Translations under genes and position numbers: made by a program
Notes under the pieces: model-generated
The model's database searches: none
Seen by the model: the letters and a program-made list of their open reading frames with translations, nothing else
What the model was told of the DNA's origin: nothing
Shown: one piece after another, positions 36,966 through 46,305 of the stretch
Numbering within the stretch: position 1 is the first letter of the stretch
Layout: every line of letters begins with the position of its first letter
Assembly (NCBI GenBank): GCA_030833845.1
Contig: JAURGK010000006.1
Location: 27,813 to 91,812, forward strand
DNA length: 64,000 bases
Reading direction: 5' to 3'
DNA from: Crocinitomicaceae bacterium
GTDB lineage: Bacteria; Bacteroidota; Bacteroidia; Flavobacteriales_D; Crocinitomicaceae

Positions 36966-39680
36966 TTAAGCTTGCTTTGCGTAGGCAAAGATTTCGGTGA
37001 ATAATTGTTTTAAACGAATTTCGTGTAATTTTTTAGATCCTTCGGCACTCGCTGCACTTGCAGGTCTGCAGATACCGACAAATGGTATGTGACGTAAATT
37101 CATGGCGATATGTGTCCAGGCACCCATATTGGCTGGCTCTTCTTGAGCCCATAAGATGTTTTTGGGCTTGTATTTGGCAATAAGGGCATCAATTTGAGCG
37201 CTAGGTAATGGGTAAAGTTGCTCGATGCGCACAAAAGCCATGTTTTTTACACCAAGCTCTGCTGCTTTTACTTTCATTTCGTAGTAAAACTTGCCGCTAC
37301 AGAAAACTACTGTATCGGTATTTTTTACCGTTGCGCTTGGATCGTCTAGTACTTCCTGGAAGTTGCCTTTGGCCATTTGCTCAAGGCTAGAAGTGGCGTC
37401 AGGGTAGCGGAGTAGCATTTTAGGAGAAAAGACCACAAGTGGCTTTCTGAAGTCACGCTTGATTTGGCGTCTAAGTAAGTGAAAATGATTGGCAGGTGTG
37501 GAGGTGTTGACTACCTGCATGTTCAAATCGGCGCATTGCTGTAAGAACCTTTCCATCCTACCGCTAGAATGTTCAGCACCTTGGCCTTCATATCCATGCG
37601 GTAAGAGAAGTACTAACCCGCTTTGCGTAGCCCACTTGTCTTCTCCTGCCGAGATGAATTGGTCAACCATGATCTGTGCACCATTGAAAAAGTCTCCAAA
37701 TTGTGCTTCCCAGATAGTCAGCCCCGCTGGATGAGCCAAAGAATAACCATATTCAAAACCGAGCACACCATATTCCGATAGCAAGGAATTGTAGATGCTA
37801 AATGGCGCCTGTTGGTTGTTAAGTTCATTTAAGGTCAGGATTTCTTCTTCGGTATCTTCGGTTTTCACGACAGCATGTCGGTGAGAGAAGGTGCCGCGTT
37901 CAACGTCTTGCCCTGATATGCGCACTGAATGGCCCTCGATGAGCAAAGAGGCATAGGCCAGCATTTCGGCCGTCCCCCAATCGAGTTGATCATTTTCAAT
38001 GGCTGCTAGACGGTCTTCGAAAATCTTGGCAATTTTTCTAAAATATTTCTTACCCTCGGGCAAGGTGGCCAATTTGCGTCCTAACTCTATGAGTTGCTTT
38101 TTAGCAATGCCCGTGGCTGGCGATTGTTCAAAGTCTGCAGCTGTACCATGGCGGTAATCTTTCCAAGTGAGGCTCAAAAAATCATAGACCAAGGCCTTGT
38201 CTCGGCTCCTAGATGCTTCGAATTCATTTTCAAGAAATTGTTGGTACTGTTGTTCAATTTGCTTGGCCTCATCTGCACCCAAAAGAGCTTCGCGCTGGAG
38301 CTGCTCCAAATAGATCTCTCTTGGATTAGGGTGCTTGGCAATGATATTGTAAAGCTTTGGCTGGGTAAATTTGGGCTCATCGCCTTCGTTATGACCATAT
38401 TTGCGGTAGCACAGCAAATCAATAAAGATATCTCGATGAAATGCCTGACGGTATTCCATGGCAATTTCAATGGTGGTTACCACAGCTTCAATGTCGTCGC
38501 CATTGACATGAAAAACTGGGCATAGTGTTGTTTTGGCGACGTCCGTACAATAGGTAGAGGTGCGGCCGTCAAGGTAGTTGGTAGTAAAGCCCACTTGGTT
38601 ATTGACCACAATGTGAATAGTTCCGCCAGTGCGGTAACCGTCTAGGCCGGCCATTTGGATGGTTTCGTAAACAATTCCTTGCCCTGCAACGGCAGCATCA
38701 CCATGGATTAAAACCGGACAAACTTTGTTTTCATCGGCATAAACATGATCGATTTTAGCGCGTGCTATTCCTTCAACGACAGTATTAACCGCTTCGAGGT
38801 GTGATGGATTTGGAGCCAAGGTAAGACCCACCTTCGCGCCATTTTCTAGTTCGATGTGAGAGGTGAACCCTTGGTGGTATTTCACATCGCCATCAAAGGT
38901 GGTGGCATAATCAAATTCTTTGCCTTCAAATTCTCTGAAAATATCGCGTGGGCGCTTTTGAAAAATATTAGCTAGTGTGTTTAGGCGGCCGCGGTGTGCC
39001 ATGCCCATTACAAAGTATTCTACACCAAGTGTAGCTCCTTTGTTGACAAGCGTGTCTAGTGCAGGAATTAGCCCTTCGCCCCCTTCAATGGAGAAACGTT
39101 TTTGCCCCACAAATTTTTTACCTAAAAAAGCCTCAAAACCTGTGGCTTCGTTGAGTTTTTCGTATATTTTTTTCTTTCTCTTAGGGTCAAAAACAGGGCG
39201 GTTGCTCAATTCAATTTTATTGCGAAACCAATCCATGCGTTCTGGGTCTCGCATGTACATGTATTCAATCCCAATAGATTGGCAATAGGTGAGTTCTAAA
39301 TGTGCAATGATATCAGACAGCCTAGCGGCGCCTATACCGATTTGTTCACCTGCTTGAAAAACTTCATTGAGGTCTTGTTCCGAAAGGCCAAAATGAGCAA
39401 TATCCAAATTGGGGCTGTGCTTGCGTCTTTCGCGAACAGGATTGGTTTTGGTAAAAAGGTGACCTCGGGTGCGGTAGCCGTTGATCAGGTTGATGACTTG
39501 AAATTCTTTGATAAAATTTTCTGGAATCTCACCTTGTTCAAAATTGGTTTGAGCAAATTCAAATCCTTCGAAGAACTTGGCCCAACTCAAATCAACATTT
39601 TCAGGGTTCTGACGGTATTGTTGATAGAGGTGATCGATCGCAGAAACATCCGCATTGCCTACATAAGAAACTTTGTCCAT
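36966..39680 (-). CDS. sucA: 2-oxoglutarate dehydrogenase E1
   Basis: MGMAHRGRLNTLANI; HGDAAVAGQGIVYETIQMAGLDGYRTGGTIHIVVNNQVGFTT. Confidence 0.96.
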   Translation of the reverse strand: MDKVSYVGNADVSAIDHLYQQYRQNPENVDLSWAKFFEGFEFAQTNFEQGEIPENFIKEFQVINLINGYRTRGHLFTKTNPVRERRKHSPNLDIAHFGLSEQDLNEVFQAGEQIGIGAARLSDIIAHLELTYCQSIGIEYMYMRDPERMDWFRNKIELSNRPVFDPKRKKKIYEKLNEATGFEAFLGKKFVGQKRFSIEGGEGLIPALDTLVNKGATLGVEYFVMGMAHRGRLNTLANIFQKRPRDIFREFEGKEFDYATTFDGDVKYHQGFTSHIELENGAKVGLTLAPNPSHLEAVNTVVEGIARAKIDHVYADENKVCPVLIHGDAAVAGQGIVYETIQMAGLDGYRTGGTIHIVVNNQVGFTTNYLDGRTSTYCTDVAKTTLCPVFHVNGDDIEAVVTTIEIAMEYRQAFHRDIFIDLLCYRKYGHNEGDEPKFTQPKLYNIIAKHPNPREIYLEQLQREALLGADEAKQIEQQYQQFLENEFEASRSRDKALVYDFLSLTWKDYRHGTAADFEQSPATGIAKKQLIELGRKLATLPEGKKYFRKIAKIFEDRLAAIENDQLDWGTAEMLAYASLLIEGHSVRISGQDVERGTFSHRHAVVKTEDTEEEILTLNELNNQQAPFSIYNSLLSEYGVLGFEYGYSLAHPAGLTIWEAQFGDFFNGAQIMVDQFISAGEDKWATQSGLVLLLPHGYEGQGAEHSSGRMERFLQQCADLNMQVVNTSTPANHFHLLRRQIKRDFRKPLVVFSPKMLLRYPDATSSLEQMAKGNFQEVLDDPSATVKNTDTVVFCSGKFYYEMKVKAAELGVKNMAFVRIEQLYPLPSAQIDALIAKYKPKNILWAQEEPANMGAWTHIAMNLRHIPFVGICRPASAASAEGSKKLHEIRLKQLFTEIFAYAKQA

Positions 39681-39803
39681 ACTACTTATAAATTGCCTTA
39701 CAAAGTTAAGTGCTCTAGTGTTGCTAAAAGAAATTATAGTGTATAGAATTGTGTGCTATGAATATACTGTCGAACAAAGGAGAAATTACGGCGTTTTAGA
39801 GCT

Positions 39804-41261
39804 ATGTCAGAAACAATTTCTTTGGTCTTTCCTCATCAGCTATTCGAGCAGCATCCTGCCTTTGCAGAGGCTGACGGTTTTTGGCTCATAGAAGACGAAC
39901 TCTTCTTTAAGCAGTTGGCCTTTCATCAGAAAAAACTGGCGTTTCATCGCGCCTCCATGAGTTATTACGCAGAAAAATTGCGGAGTAAAAATAAGGCAGT
40001 GCGATATTTTAGCCATGACCAAGCATCATTAGTGGAGATTTTCAATCAACTTGCCAAACAACAAACCAAACAAATACATATCGTTGACCCCACTGATTTT
40101 TTACTCGAAAAACGAATCAGGCGCTTGGCAATGCAGCATCATATTGAAATTCATTGGCACTCCAGTCCATTATTTCTCAACACACCCCAAATTAATAATG
40201 AACTTCTCGGCAAGCAAAGCAAACGATTTTTAATGGCTGATTTTTACAAAAAACAAAGGCTACGGCTAGGTATTTTGGTGGATGGCAATAATCAGCCCAT
40301 CGGTGGGAAATGGAGTTTTGATACAGAAAATAGAAAAGCACTGCCTAAGGGCATGGCACTTCCCCAATTCCCTACCTACAAGAGCCCTTGGTCTTTAAGG
40401 GCTCAAGAGCAAATTAGCCAAGAATTTGCCAACAATGGAGGGGAGCCGTCTTTGGAATACTATCCCGTAACACACCAAGAATCTCAAGAGGCCCTGGACT
40501 ACTTCGTAAAAAACAACCTTGGGCTTTTTGGTCCTTATCAGGATGCTTTTAGCACAGCAGCACCTTATGTTTTTCATTCCAATTTGTCTACGGCACTAAA
40601 TGTTGGCCTTTTGACCCCCAATCAGGTAATTGACGCTGCTCTGATGGCCTACAATAATGGATCGGCCTCCATAGAAAGCGTAGAAGGATTTATTCGACAA
40701 GTGATCGGTTGGCGTGAATTCATCCGGGCTATATATGAAAGGGTGGGCGTAGTGCAGCGCACAACCAATGCCATGCAGCATCAAAAGCCTCTTGATTGGC
40801 ACAAGCTTGGGCAATTGCCATTTTTAAATTACACAAAGCATAAACTTGAAAAACTTGCCTACGCCCACCATATCGAACGATTGATGCTACTCGGAAATTT
40901 TTTCTTTTTATCAGAAATTCATCCCGATGAGGTATATCGCTTTTTTATGGTTCATTATATGGATGCCTATGATTGGGTGATGGTACCCAATGTGTATGGC
41001 ATGAGCCAATATGCCGACGGTGGCCTGATGACCACCAAACCCTATTTTTCAGGATCAAATTACCTGAAAAAACAAGGATTTAAGTTTGATAATGAAGGTG
41101 CCCAACTTTTTGACGCCTTATTTTGGCACTTTGTCGATAAACACCAAGAGCGCTTGCGTAAAAATTTGCGCACAGTGCAGGTGGTGGCCAATTGGAATCG
41201 GATGTTGCCAGAAAAAAAAGCGGCCCACTTGGAGCGGGCCGCCTTGTATTTTTCAATTTAA
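39804..41261 (+). CDS. Cryptochrome/photolyase of the prokaryotic FeS-BCP/(6-4) group (DPRP family), lacking all cysteines
   Basis: SLVFPHQLFEQHPAF N-term; VEGFIRQVIGWREFIRAIYE; AYAHHIERLMLLGNFFFL; MSQYADGGLMTTKPYFSGSNYLKKQ. Confidence 0.88.
   Translation: MSETISLVFPHQLFEQHPAFAEADGFWLIEDELFFKQLAFHQKKLAFHRASMSYYAEKLRSKNKAVRYFSHDQASLVEIFNQLAKQQTKQIHIVDPTDFLLEKRIRRLAMQHHIEIHWHSSPLFLNTPQINNELLGKQSKRFLMADFYKKQRLRLGILVDGNNQPIGGKWSFDTENRKALPKGMALPQFPTYKSPWSLRAQEQISQEFANNGGEPSLEYYPVTHQESQEALDYFVKNNLGLFGPYQDAFSTAAPYVFHSNLSTALNVGLLTPNQVIDAALMAYNNGSASIESVEGFIRQVIGWREFIRAIYERVGVVQRTTNAMQHQKPLDWHKLGQLPFLNYTKHKLEKLAYAHHIERLMLLGNFFFLSEIHPDEVYRFFMVHYMDAYDWVMVPNVYGMSQYADGGLMTTKPYFSGSNYLKKQGFKFDNEGAQLFDALFWHFVDKHQERLRKNLRTVQVVANWNRMLPEKKAAHLERAALYFSI
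41212..41242 (-). terminator. Intrinsic terminator of the convergent protease gene, embedded in the photolyase CDS
   Basis: Minus strand GCGGCCC-GCTCCAAGT-GGGCCGC-TTTTTTTT: perfect 7-bp GC stem plus 8 Ts. Confidence 0.85.
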
Positions 41262-41269
41262 GTGCGCAA

Positions 41270-43681
41270 TTATAATTTGATGAGTCTTTGAGTGTATTGA
41301 TACCCATCTTGTTGGATACGCACCTGATACATTCCAGCTTGAATATGATCAATTTGCATGGTATTGATTCCAGCTTGAATATCGGTAATAGTTTGAATTT
41401 GTTTGCCATTCATATCAAAAATAGCAATGTTTTGAATGTTCTTGAGGTCTTTTAGATCAATGTAGAGCAATTCATTGGCAGGGTTCGGGTAAATCTGAAC
41501 CGCAGCTAAAGGGTTGTCTGAAATTCCAGCACCTGAAGTAAGATTAATGGTATAGTCTTCGGTTTCGCCATAAGATGCGGGCCCACAAGGTGTAATGGCG
41601 CCGTCTGGTTGGTATGAAATGCGCACACGCATGCGCACATTGCCCGTGTAAGAAGCTAAAGGAACGGTTACATTAAACACATTATTCCAACCATTGGCAA
41701 CGAGTACATAAGCCACTTGTTCGCCAGCATCATCGAAATCAAAATCGTTGTTGTAGTCAATCCAGGCGGCAATTTCATCATTGGAATAAGCCGATGAGGT
41801 GCTGCCGATAATTCCCGGGGTAATGGTGAGGGTGTAGGTACTGCCTTGAGCTAAGGAGGTGCTTGTATTTGTAAAATCAGTGTAACCATTGTTGCCGCAA
41901 GCTGAGGTATTGTTAATGGTGTTGAAACTGACCGTGTTGATATATTCATCACAAACACCACTTGCTGTGCAAGGGCCGGTGAGTTGCGCAACAACGATGT
42001 AATTATTCTTGATTTCATCGTCAGATCCTTGAGCATTACTAGCTGTAAGCGTTATGGTATATTGGCCAATGTTGTTGAAGGTGATTTGAGGGTTTTGGCT
42101 AGTGGCTGTGGTTCCACCGGCAAATGACCATCCTGTAGCTGGACTCACCGTCCAAGACCATGATGTTGGTAGGCCTAGAGAAAGGTCTGTAAAACTCACC
42201 GTAGTGCCAGGGGTAATATTGGTAGTATTGGCTGTAAAGTTGGCCGTTGGCGCCACAGGTGTGGTGGGTGTACATGGATCTGCTGAGCCTCCAAAAACCA
42301 ACACATTTAAATTGGCCGGATCTAACCATGGTTTGAGTTGCTCGGCGGCTGGGGTGCCGTTGTTGGTCCAGTGAAAGGCCATCTTTCCGTACTGATCTGG
42401 CGCACTCAAAGAGGTGCAATAGGAAGCACCACCTGTGAGTGTACCAATGATATTTCCGGCGGCGGCGTCAAATAATGGCGAGCCAGAAGACCCTCCTTCT
42501 GTTACTCCGTGGCCATTAGCGTTGGCAGTCCAGGTAACGCGCCAATGCGAGCCCGTAGCCGAACCCCATTGTGTAGAAATAGTGTTTCCAGAAAATGTTG
42601 AGATTTTTTTGATGTCTCCAGATGGGTGATGGATACTTGCCCCACCTGTTGTTGGGCTTGGGCTGGCATTCCATCCGTTCCAATAAGCATTAAAAGCTGC
42701 CGATTTAAGGTTCGTTACCACGGTGCTTTCATTGGTGTTGTTGCCCATTTTTACCAGTAAAAAGTCTGATCCAGAGTTGCCCCCGCCATCATTTGAATCT
42801 GCAATGCGCAAGCAACCTGTAATGAAATGGCTTGCAAGAGAGCCTACTGTTGTTGGGTTTGTACAGGTTGGTGCTTCATAGCCAAAGTAGAATTTCCATT
42901 GGTTCATGTTCGCAGCCGTACTGTTCACTCCACAGTGCAACGCTGTGAGCAAATAAGGTTTACAATCTTGAGCGGTGTTGTTGATCAAAGAGCCTGAACA
43001 CCATCCAGCTTGGCTGCCTTCCACCACATAAACGCGGGCTACACCGCGCTTTTGATTTTGCCAAGCATCGCCCACTGGCGAGCAATTGACATTGACCTCG
43101 CAGGGATCAGATTCATTGATTTTTTCTGTACTTCCATAGCCTGTTGAGCGGTAGTTGTACATCACACGATCGATAAAAATTTCTGAAGGTGTAGTGTAGG
43201 CTGGTTCGGTGAGTGTGAGCACATGCGTTGCGCCAGCACAGAGCGCAGCGTTTTGCATTTGATGAGACTCCACATCCTGGCTTGTTAAAATCGGATGCAC
43301 ATCTTGGCCGTATAAATTTTGGATGCGCAAAGTACTGCCTCCATAGAGTACAAAATGCTCAAAAAGGTAGCTGATGGCCTCTGCTCCTGGGGCAGAAATG
43401 ATTATTTGCCACACGCGGCTTCCATCTGGTTGGTTAATCCAGGCGCCTTCTTGGTTTGGGTTGATATTGGTTTGTACGGCAACCCCAATTCGATACAACA
43501 TGCCTTGTTTGTCGCGTAGGTCATCTTCGGCGCGAATAGCAGAAAGATCAGGAGCTTGTATGTAACGCGTAGGGACAGCCTTACTTAGTTCAATCTTGGA
43601 GGTTTGAGATAGATTGCTTTGGGCCCAAACAGATAATTGAAGGCTCAGAATGAGGAGTCCGAAACGTAAAAATTTGTTCAT
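41270..43681 (-). CDS. Secreted trypsin-like (lysyl endopeptidase-type) serine protease with PKD, GEVED and T9SS sorting domains
   Basis: Start set to MNKFLRFGLLILSLQLSVWAQ (ATG at 43681), not the longer ORF start. LLTALHCGV (His), DFLLVKM (Asp region), EGGSSGSPLFD (Ser); PKD-like, GEVED ASYGETEDYTINL; YPNPANELLYID...QRLIKL tail. Confidence 0.88.
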   Translation of the reverse strand: MNKFLRFGLLILSLQLSVWAQSNLSQTSKIELSKAVPTRYIQAPDLSAIRAEDDLRDKQGMLYRIGVAVQTNINPNQEGAWINQPDGSRVWQIIISAPGAEAISYLFEHFVLYGGSTLRIQNLYGQDVHPILTSQDVESHQMQNAALCAGATHVLTLTEPAYTTPSEIFIDRVMYNYRSTGYGSTEKINESDPCEVNVNCSPVGDAWQNQKRGVARVYVVEGSQAGWCSGSLINNTAQDCKPYLLTALHCGVNSTAANMNQWKFYFGYEAPTCTNPTTVGSLASHFITGCLRIADSNDGGGNSGSDFLLVKMGNNTNESTVVTNLKSAAFNAYWNGWNASPSPTTGGASIHHPSGDIKKISTFSGNTISTQWGSATGSHWRVTWTANANGHGVTEGGSSGSPLFDAAAGNIIGTLTGGASYCTSLSAPDQYGKMAFHWTNNGTPAAEQLKPWLDPANLNVLVFGGSADPCTPTTPVAPTANFTANTTNITPGTTVSFTDLSLGLPTSWSWTVSPATGWSFAGGTTATSQNPQITFNNIGQYTITLTASNAQGSDDEIKNNYIVVAQLTGPCTASGVCDEYINTVSFNTINNTSACGNNGYTDFTNTSTSLAQGSTYTLTITPGIIGSTSSAYSNDEIAAWIDYNNDFDFDDAGEQVAYVLVANGWNNVFNVTVPLASYTGNVRMRVRISYQPDGAITPCGPASYGETEDYTINLTSGAGISDNPLAAVQIYPNPANELLYIDLKDLKNIQNIAIFDMNGKQIQTITDIQAGINTMQIDHIQAGMYQVRIQQDGYQYTQRLIKL

Positions 43682-43737
43682 AGTTGATGAGTTTATAGTA
43701 ATTTCATCAAAAATATAATAATTCGAGCAAAAAAAGC

Positions 43738-44430
43738 ATGTATCGTATCTGTTTAGTGGAAGATGAACAAAGTCTGCGCGACATGATCGCTTTGAATCTT
43801 GAGTTAGACGGCCACACCGTATCACTTTTCTCAGATGGTGGGCAGGCACTCAAGGAATTTAGCAAGGCATTTCATTATGATTTGATCATTTTAGATGTCA
43901 TGTTGCCGCATGTTTCTGGTTTTGAATTGTGCAAAGCCATACGCACTAGAAGCGATGTACCGGTACTTTTTCTCTCGGCCAAAGGCACCACCGCAGACCG
44001 TGTTGCCGGTTTAAAGTTAGGTGCCAATGATTACCTAGTGAAGCCTTTTGATTTAGAAGAATTGCTGCTCAAGGTGCATATACTGTTGAAAGGTGCTGCC
44101 TTACCAAAAGCAAACAGTAGTGTACAGATTGGTACCAAGGCCATTGATTTTACAACTTTCGAGGTGAGAGATTTGCAGGGTGAATTGTTGCACACCTTCA
44201 CCAAAAGGGAGGTGCAACTTTTAGAGCTTTTCATTGAAAAAGAAGGCAAGGTAATTTCGCGCAACGAAATTCTCGACAGATTATGGGGCTCTGAGCAAAT
44301 CCCGACGGCCAGAACCATCGATAACTATATTCTGAACTTTCGAAAATTATTTGAACAAGACCCCAAAAATCCACAATATTTCCATTCCATCAGGGGAGTG
44401 GGTTATAAATTCCTGAGGGGATCTATGTAG
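43738..44430 (+). CDS. OmpR-family response regulator, no adjacent kinase
   Basis: REC (LIILDVMLPHVSGFEL, YLVKPFD) plus winged-helix (DNYILNFRKLFE...SIRGVGYKFL). Confidence 0.9.
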   Translation: MYRICLVEDEQSLRDMIALNLELDGHTVSLFSDGGQALKEFSKAFHYDLIILDVMLPHVSGFELCKAIRTRSDVPVLFLSAKGTTADRVAGLKLGANDYLVKPFDLEELLLKVHILLKGAALPKANSSVQIGTKAIDFTTFEVRDLQGELLHTFTKREVQLLELFIEKEGKVISRNEILDRLWGSEQIPTARTIDNYILNFRKLFEQDPKNPQYFHSIRGVGYKFLRGSM

Positions 44431-44435
44431 AAATA

Positions 44436-45707
44436 TTAAAGGGCCTTTTGTTTTTCTTTAAAAAGTAGCAAAAACAAAAGTGCCACCACCAGAGAATAGC
44501 CAGCAAAGAATAACCAGGCGCCATGCCAATCGGTTTGTCCTGAGGGTAAAATATAATACCTGCCTATTAAAAAACTGCTAGCCACTGTACCAATATAAGC
44601 ACCTATTCCGTTGGTCATCATAATAAATAAGCCCTGAGCGCTCGATCTGATTTTTCCATCGGTATTTGCTTCTACATACATTGAGCCCGAAATGAGGAAG
44701 AAATCAAAGGCCATACCATAGACAATGCAGCTCAAAACAATAAGTAGCAGACCAATATCAGCGCTGCCATAGGCAAAGAATCCGTAGCGCAGCACCCACG
44801 CAAACAGCGCAAATAACATGACGTTTTTGATACCAAATCGTTTTAAAAAGAAGGGTATGGTTAGAATAAATATGGTTTCAGATACCTGTGAAATACTATA
44901 AATAATTGTCGAGTATTTTTCAACCAAGGTTCCTTTCGGAAAGCTACTTAAATAGGCATCGCCATACATGTTAGACAACTGCAGGGCCGCCCCAAGCAGG
45001 ATCGAAAAAATGAAAAACAATGCCATGCGGTATTCCATAAAAAGCTTGAATGCATCAAAACCTAATTGAGAGGCGATACTTTTCTTTTCATTAGTTTTGC
45101 CCTGAGGTGTGCACGCAGGTAGGGTAAAGGCGTAGGCACCTAAAAAAAGCGCGCCAAATGCGGCTATGTAAAACTGATTGACATTGGCTTTGCTGCCGCT
45201 GAGATTCGTTAGCCACATTGCTGCAATGAAGCCAATGGTGCCCCAAACCCTGATTTTAGGAAAATCGTTTTGAACGTTGAGGCCATTCATCTTTAGAATG
45301 CGGTAGGAAACTGAATTGGAAAGCGATATCGAGGGCATGTAGGCAAGCATTCCACCGAATACTAACCAATACAAAAGCTCGTATTCTTCCATCGCTTTTA
45401 GTCCGGGGAAGTATTGATACAAGAGGCCAATGTTTGGGATGAGCAGCATGAAAGCTGCATAGATTAAATGCAGCAACCCGTACAAGCGTTCGGCACGCAT
45501 CCATTTATCTGCAATGATACCAATGATGGAAGGCATTAGGATTGAAGAAAGCGCCAGTGTTGAAAAAATAGCACCGAACTGTGGGAAGGTCCAGTTTTTG
45601 CCCTCTGTGCAGTAGGTTCCGATGGTAGTGAGCCAAGCCCCCCACACAAAAAATTGAAAAAAGCTAAGTAAAGTAAGTCTGGATTTAATGGCGGCGATTG
45701 AGTTCAT
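44436..45707 (-). CDS. MFS nucleoside:H+ symporter family protein (NupG/XapB-like)
   Basis: RLTLLSFFQFFVWGAWLTTIGTYC; 12-TM pattern. Start MNSIAAIKSRL chosen over the longer ORF. Confidence 0.82.
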   Translation of the reverse strand: MNSIAAIKSRLTLLSFFQFFVWGAWLTTIGTYCTEGKNWTFPQFGAIFSTLALSSILMPSIIGIIADKWMRAERLYGLLHLIYAAFMLLIPNIGLLYQYFPGLKAMEEYELLYWLVFGGMLAYMPSISLSNSVSYRILKMNGLNVQNDFPKIRVWGTIGFIAAMWLTNLSGSKANVNQFYIAAFGALFLGAYAFTLPACTPQGKTNEKKSIASQLGFDAFKLFMEYRMALFFIFSILLGAALQLSNMYGDAYLSSFPKGTLVEKYSTIIYSISQVSETIFILTIPFFLKRFGIKNVMLFALFAWVLRYGFFAYGSADIGLLLIVLSCIVYGMAFDFFLISGSMYVEANTDGKIRSSAQGLFIMMTNGIGAYIGTVASSFLIGRYYILPSGQTDWHGAWLFFAGYSLVVALLFLLLFKEKQKAL

Positions 45708-46287
45708 CTCTGATTTTTGAGGCAAGTTCGTAATCTTCGTTATCGAGCGCCTCTTCCAATTGTTGTTCTAGCTCTTCAGTGGCATAGATATCCCATTGGC
45801 TTGGGGTTTGCTCTTCTTGCTCAAAGATATCATTTTCGTCGTCAAAAGATTCAAAATCCTGAAACGAACTTGAACTCATGCCGCTCACTTCATCGAGAAT
45901 ACTACTGAGTGTATAAAGTGGGGCATTGAAACGCACACCAATGGCTATGGCATCAGAGGTGCGAGAATCTATTTCTGTCAGGATCTCTTGTTGTTTGCAA
46001 ATCAACTTAGAGTAAAAGACACCTTCCTTGAATTTGTAAATAAGGATCTCTTTGACCTCAACGCCAAACGACTGACAAAAGGCCTTGAATAAGTCATGGG
46101 TGAGTGGACGCGAAGGTATCATTTTTTCAAGCTCTACGGCAATGGCCTGTGCTTCAAAATTACCAATCACAATAGGGAGTTTGCGCAATCCGCCCACCTC
46201 CTGTAAGGTCAAGACGTAAGAGCCCGATTGCGTTTGGCTGTAAGCGATACCCGTAATGTCAAGACGAATTTTTTGCATACGGGTCAT
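45685..46287 (-). CDS. Bifunctional nuclease family (DUF151) protein with C-terminal UVR motif
   Basis: LPIVIGNFEAQAIAVELE...RPLTHDLF...DSRTSDAIAIGVRFNAPLYT; C-term LEEALDNEDYELASKIRDELNRRH. Confidence 0.88.
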   Translation of the reverse strand: MTRMQKIRLDITGIAYSQTQSGSYVLTLQEVGGLRKLPIVIGNFEAQAIAVELEKMIPSRPLTHDLFKAFCQSFGVEVKEILIYKFKEGVFYSKLICKQQEILTEIDSRTSDAIAIGVRFNAPLYTLSSILDEVSGMSSSSFQDFESFDDENDIFEQEEQTPSQWDIYATEELEQQLEEALDNEDYELASKIRDELNRRH

Positions 46288-46305
46288 TTATACGTAAATC
46301 TAGGA

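Noticed and set aside
39793-39806. GTTTTAGAGCTATG, identical to the first 14 nt of the S. pyogenes Cas9 CRISPR repeat
   Set aside because: Single copy, includes the photolyase start codon, no second repeat, no spacers and no cas genes nearby. Chance match.
43682-43849. Upstream extension of the protease ORF (ORF-track start 43849)
   Set aside because: Would overlap the divergent response regulator start; a clean signal peptide begins at ATG 43681.
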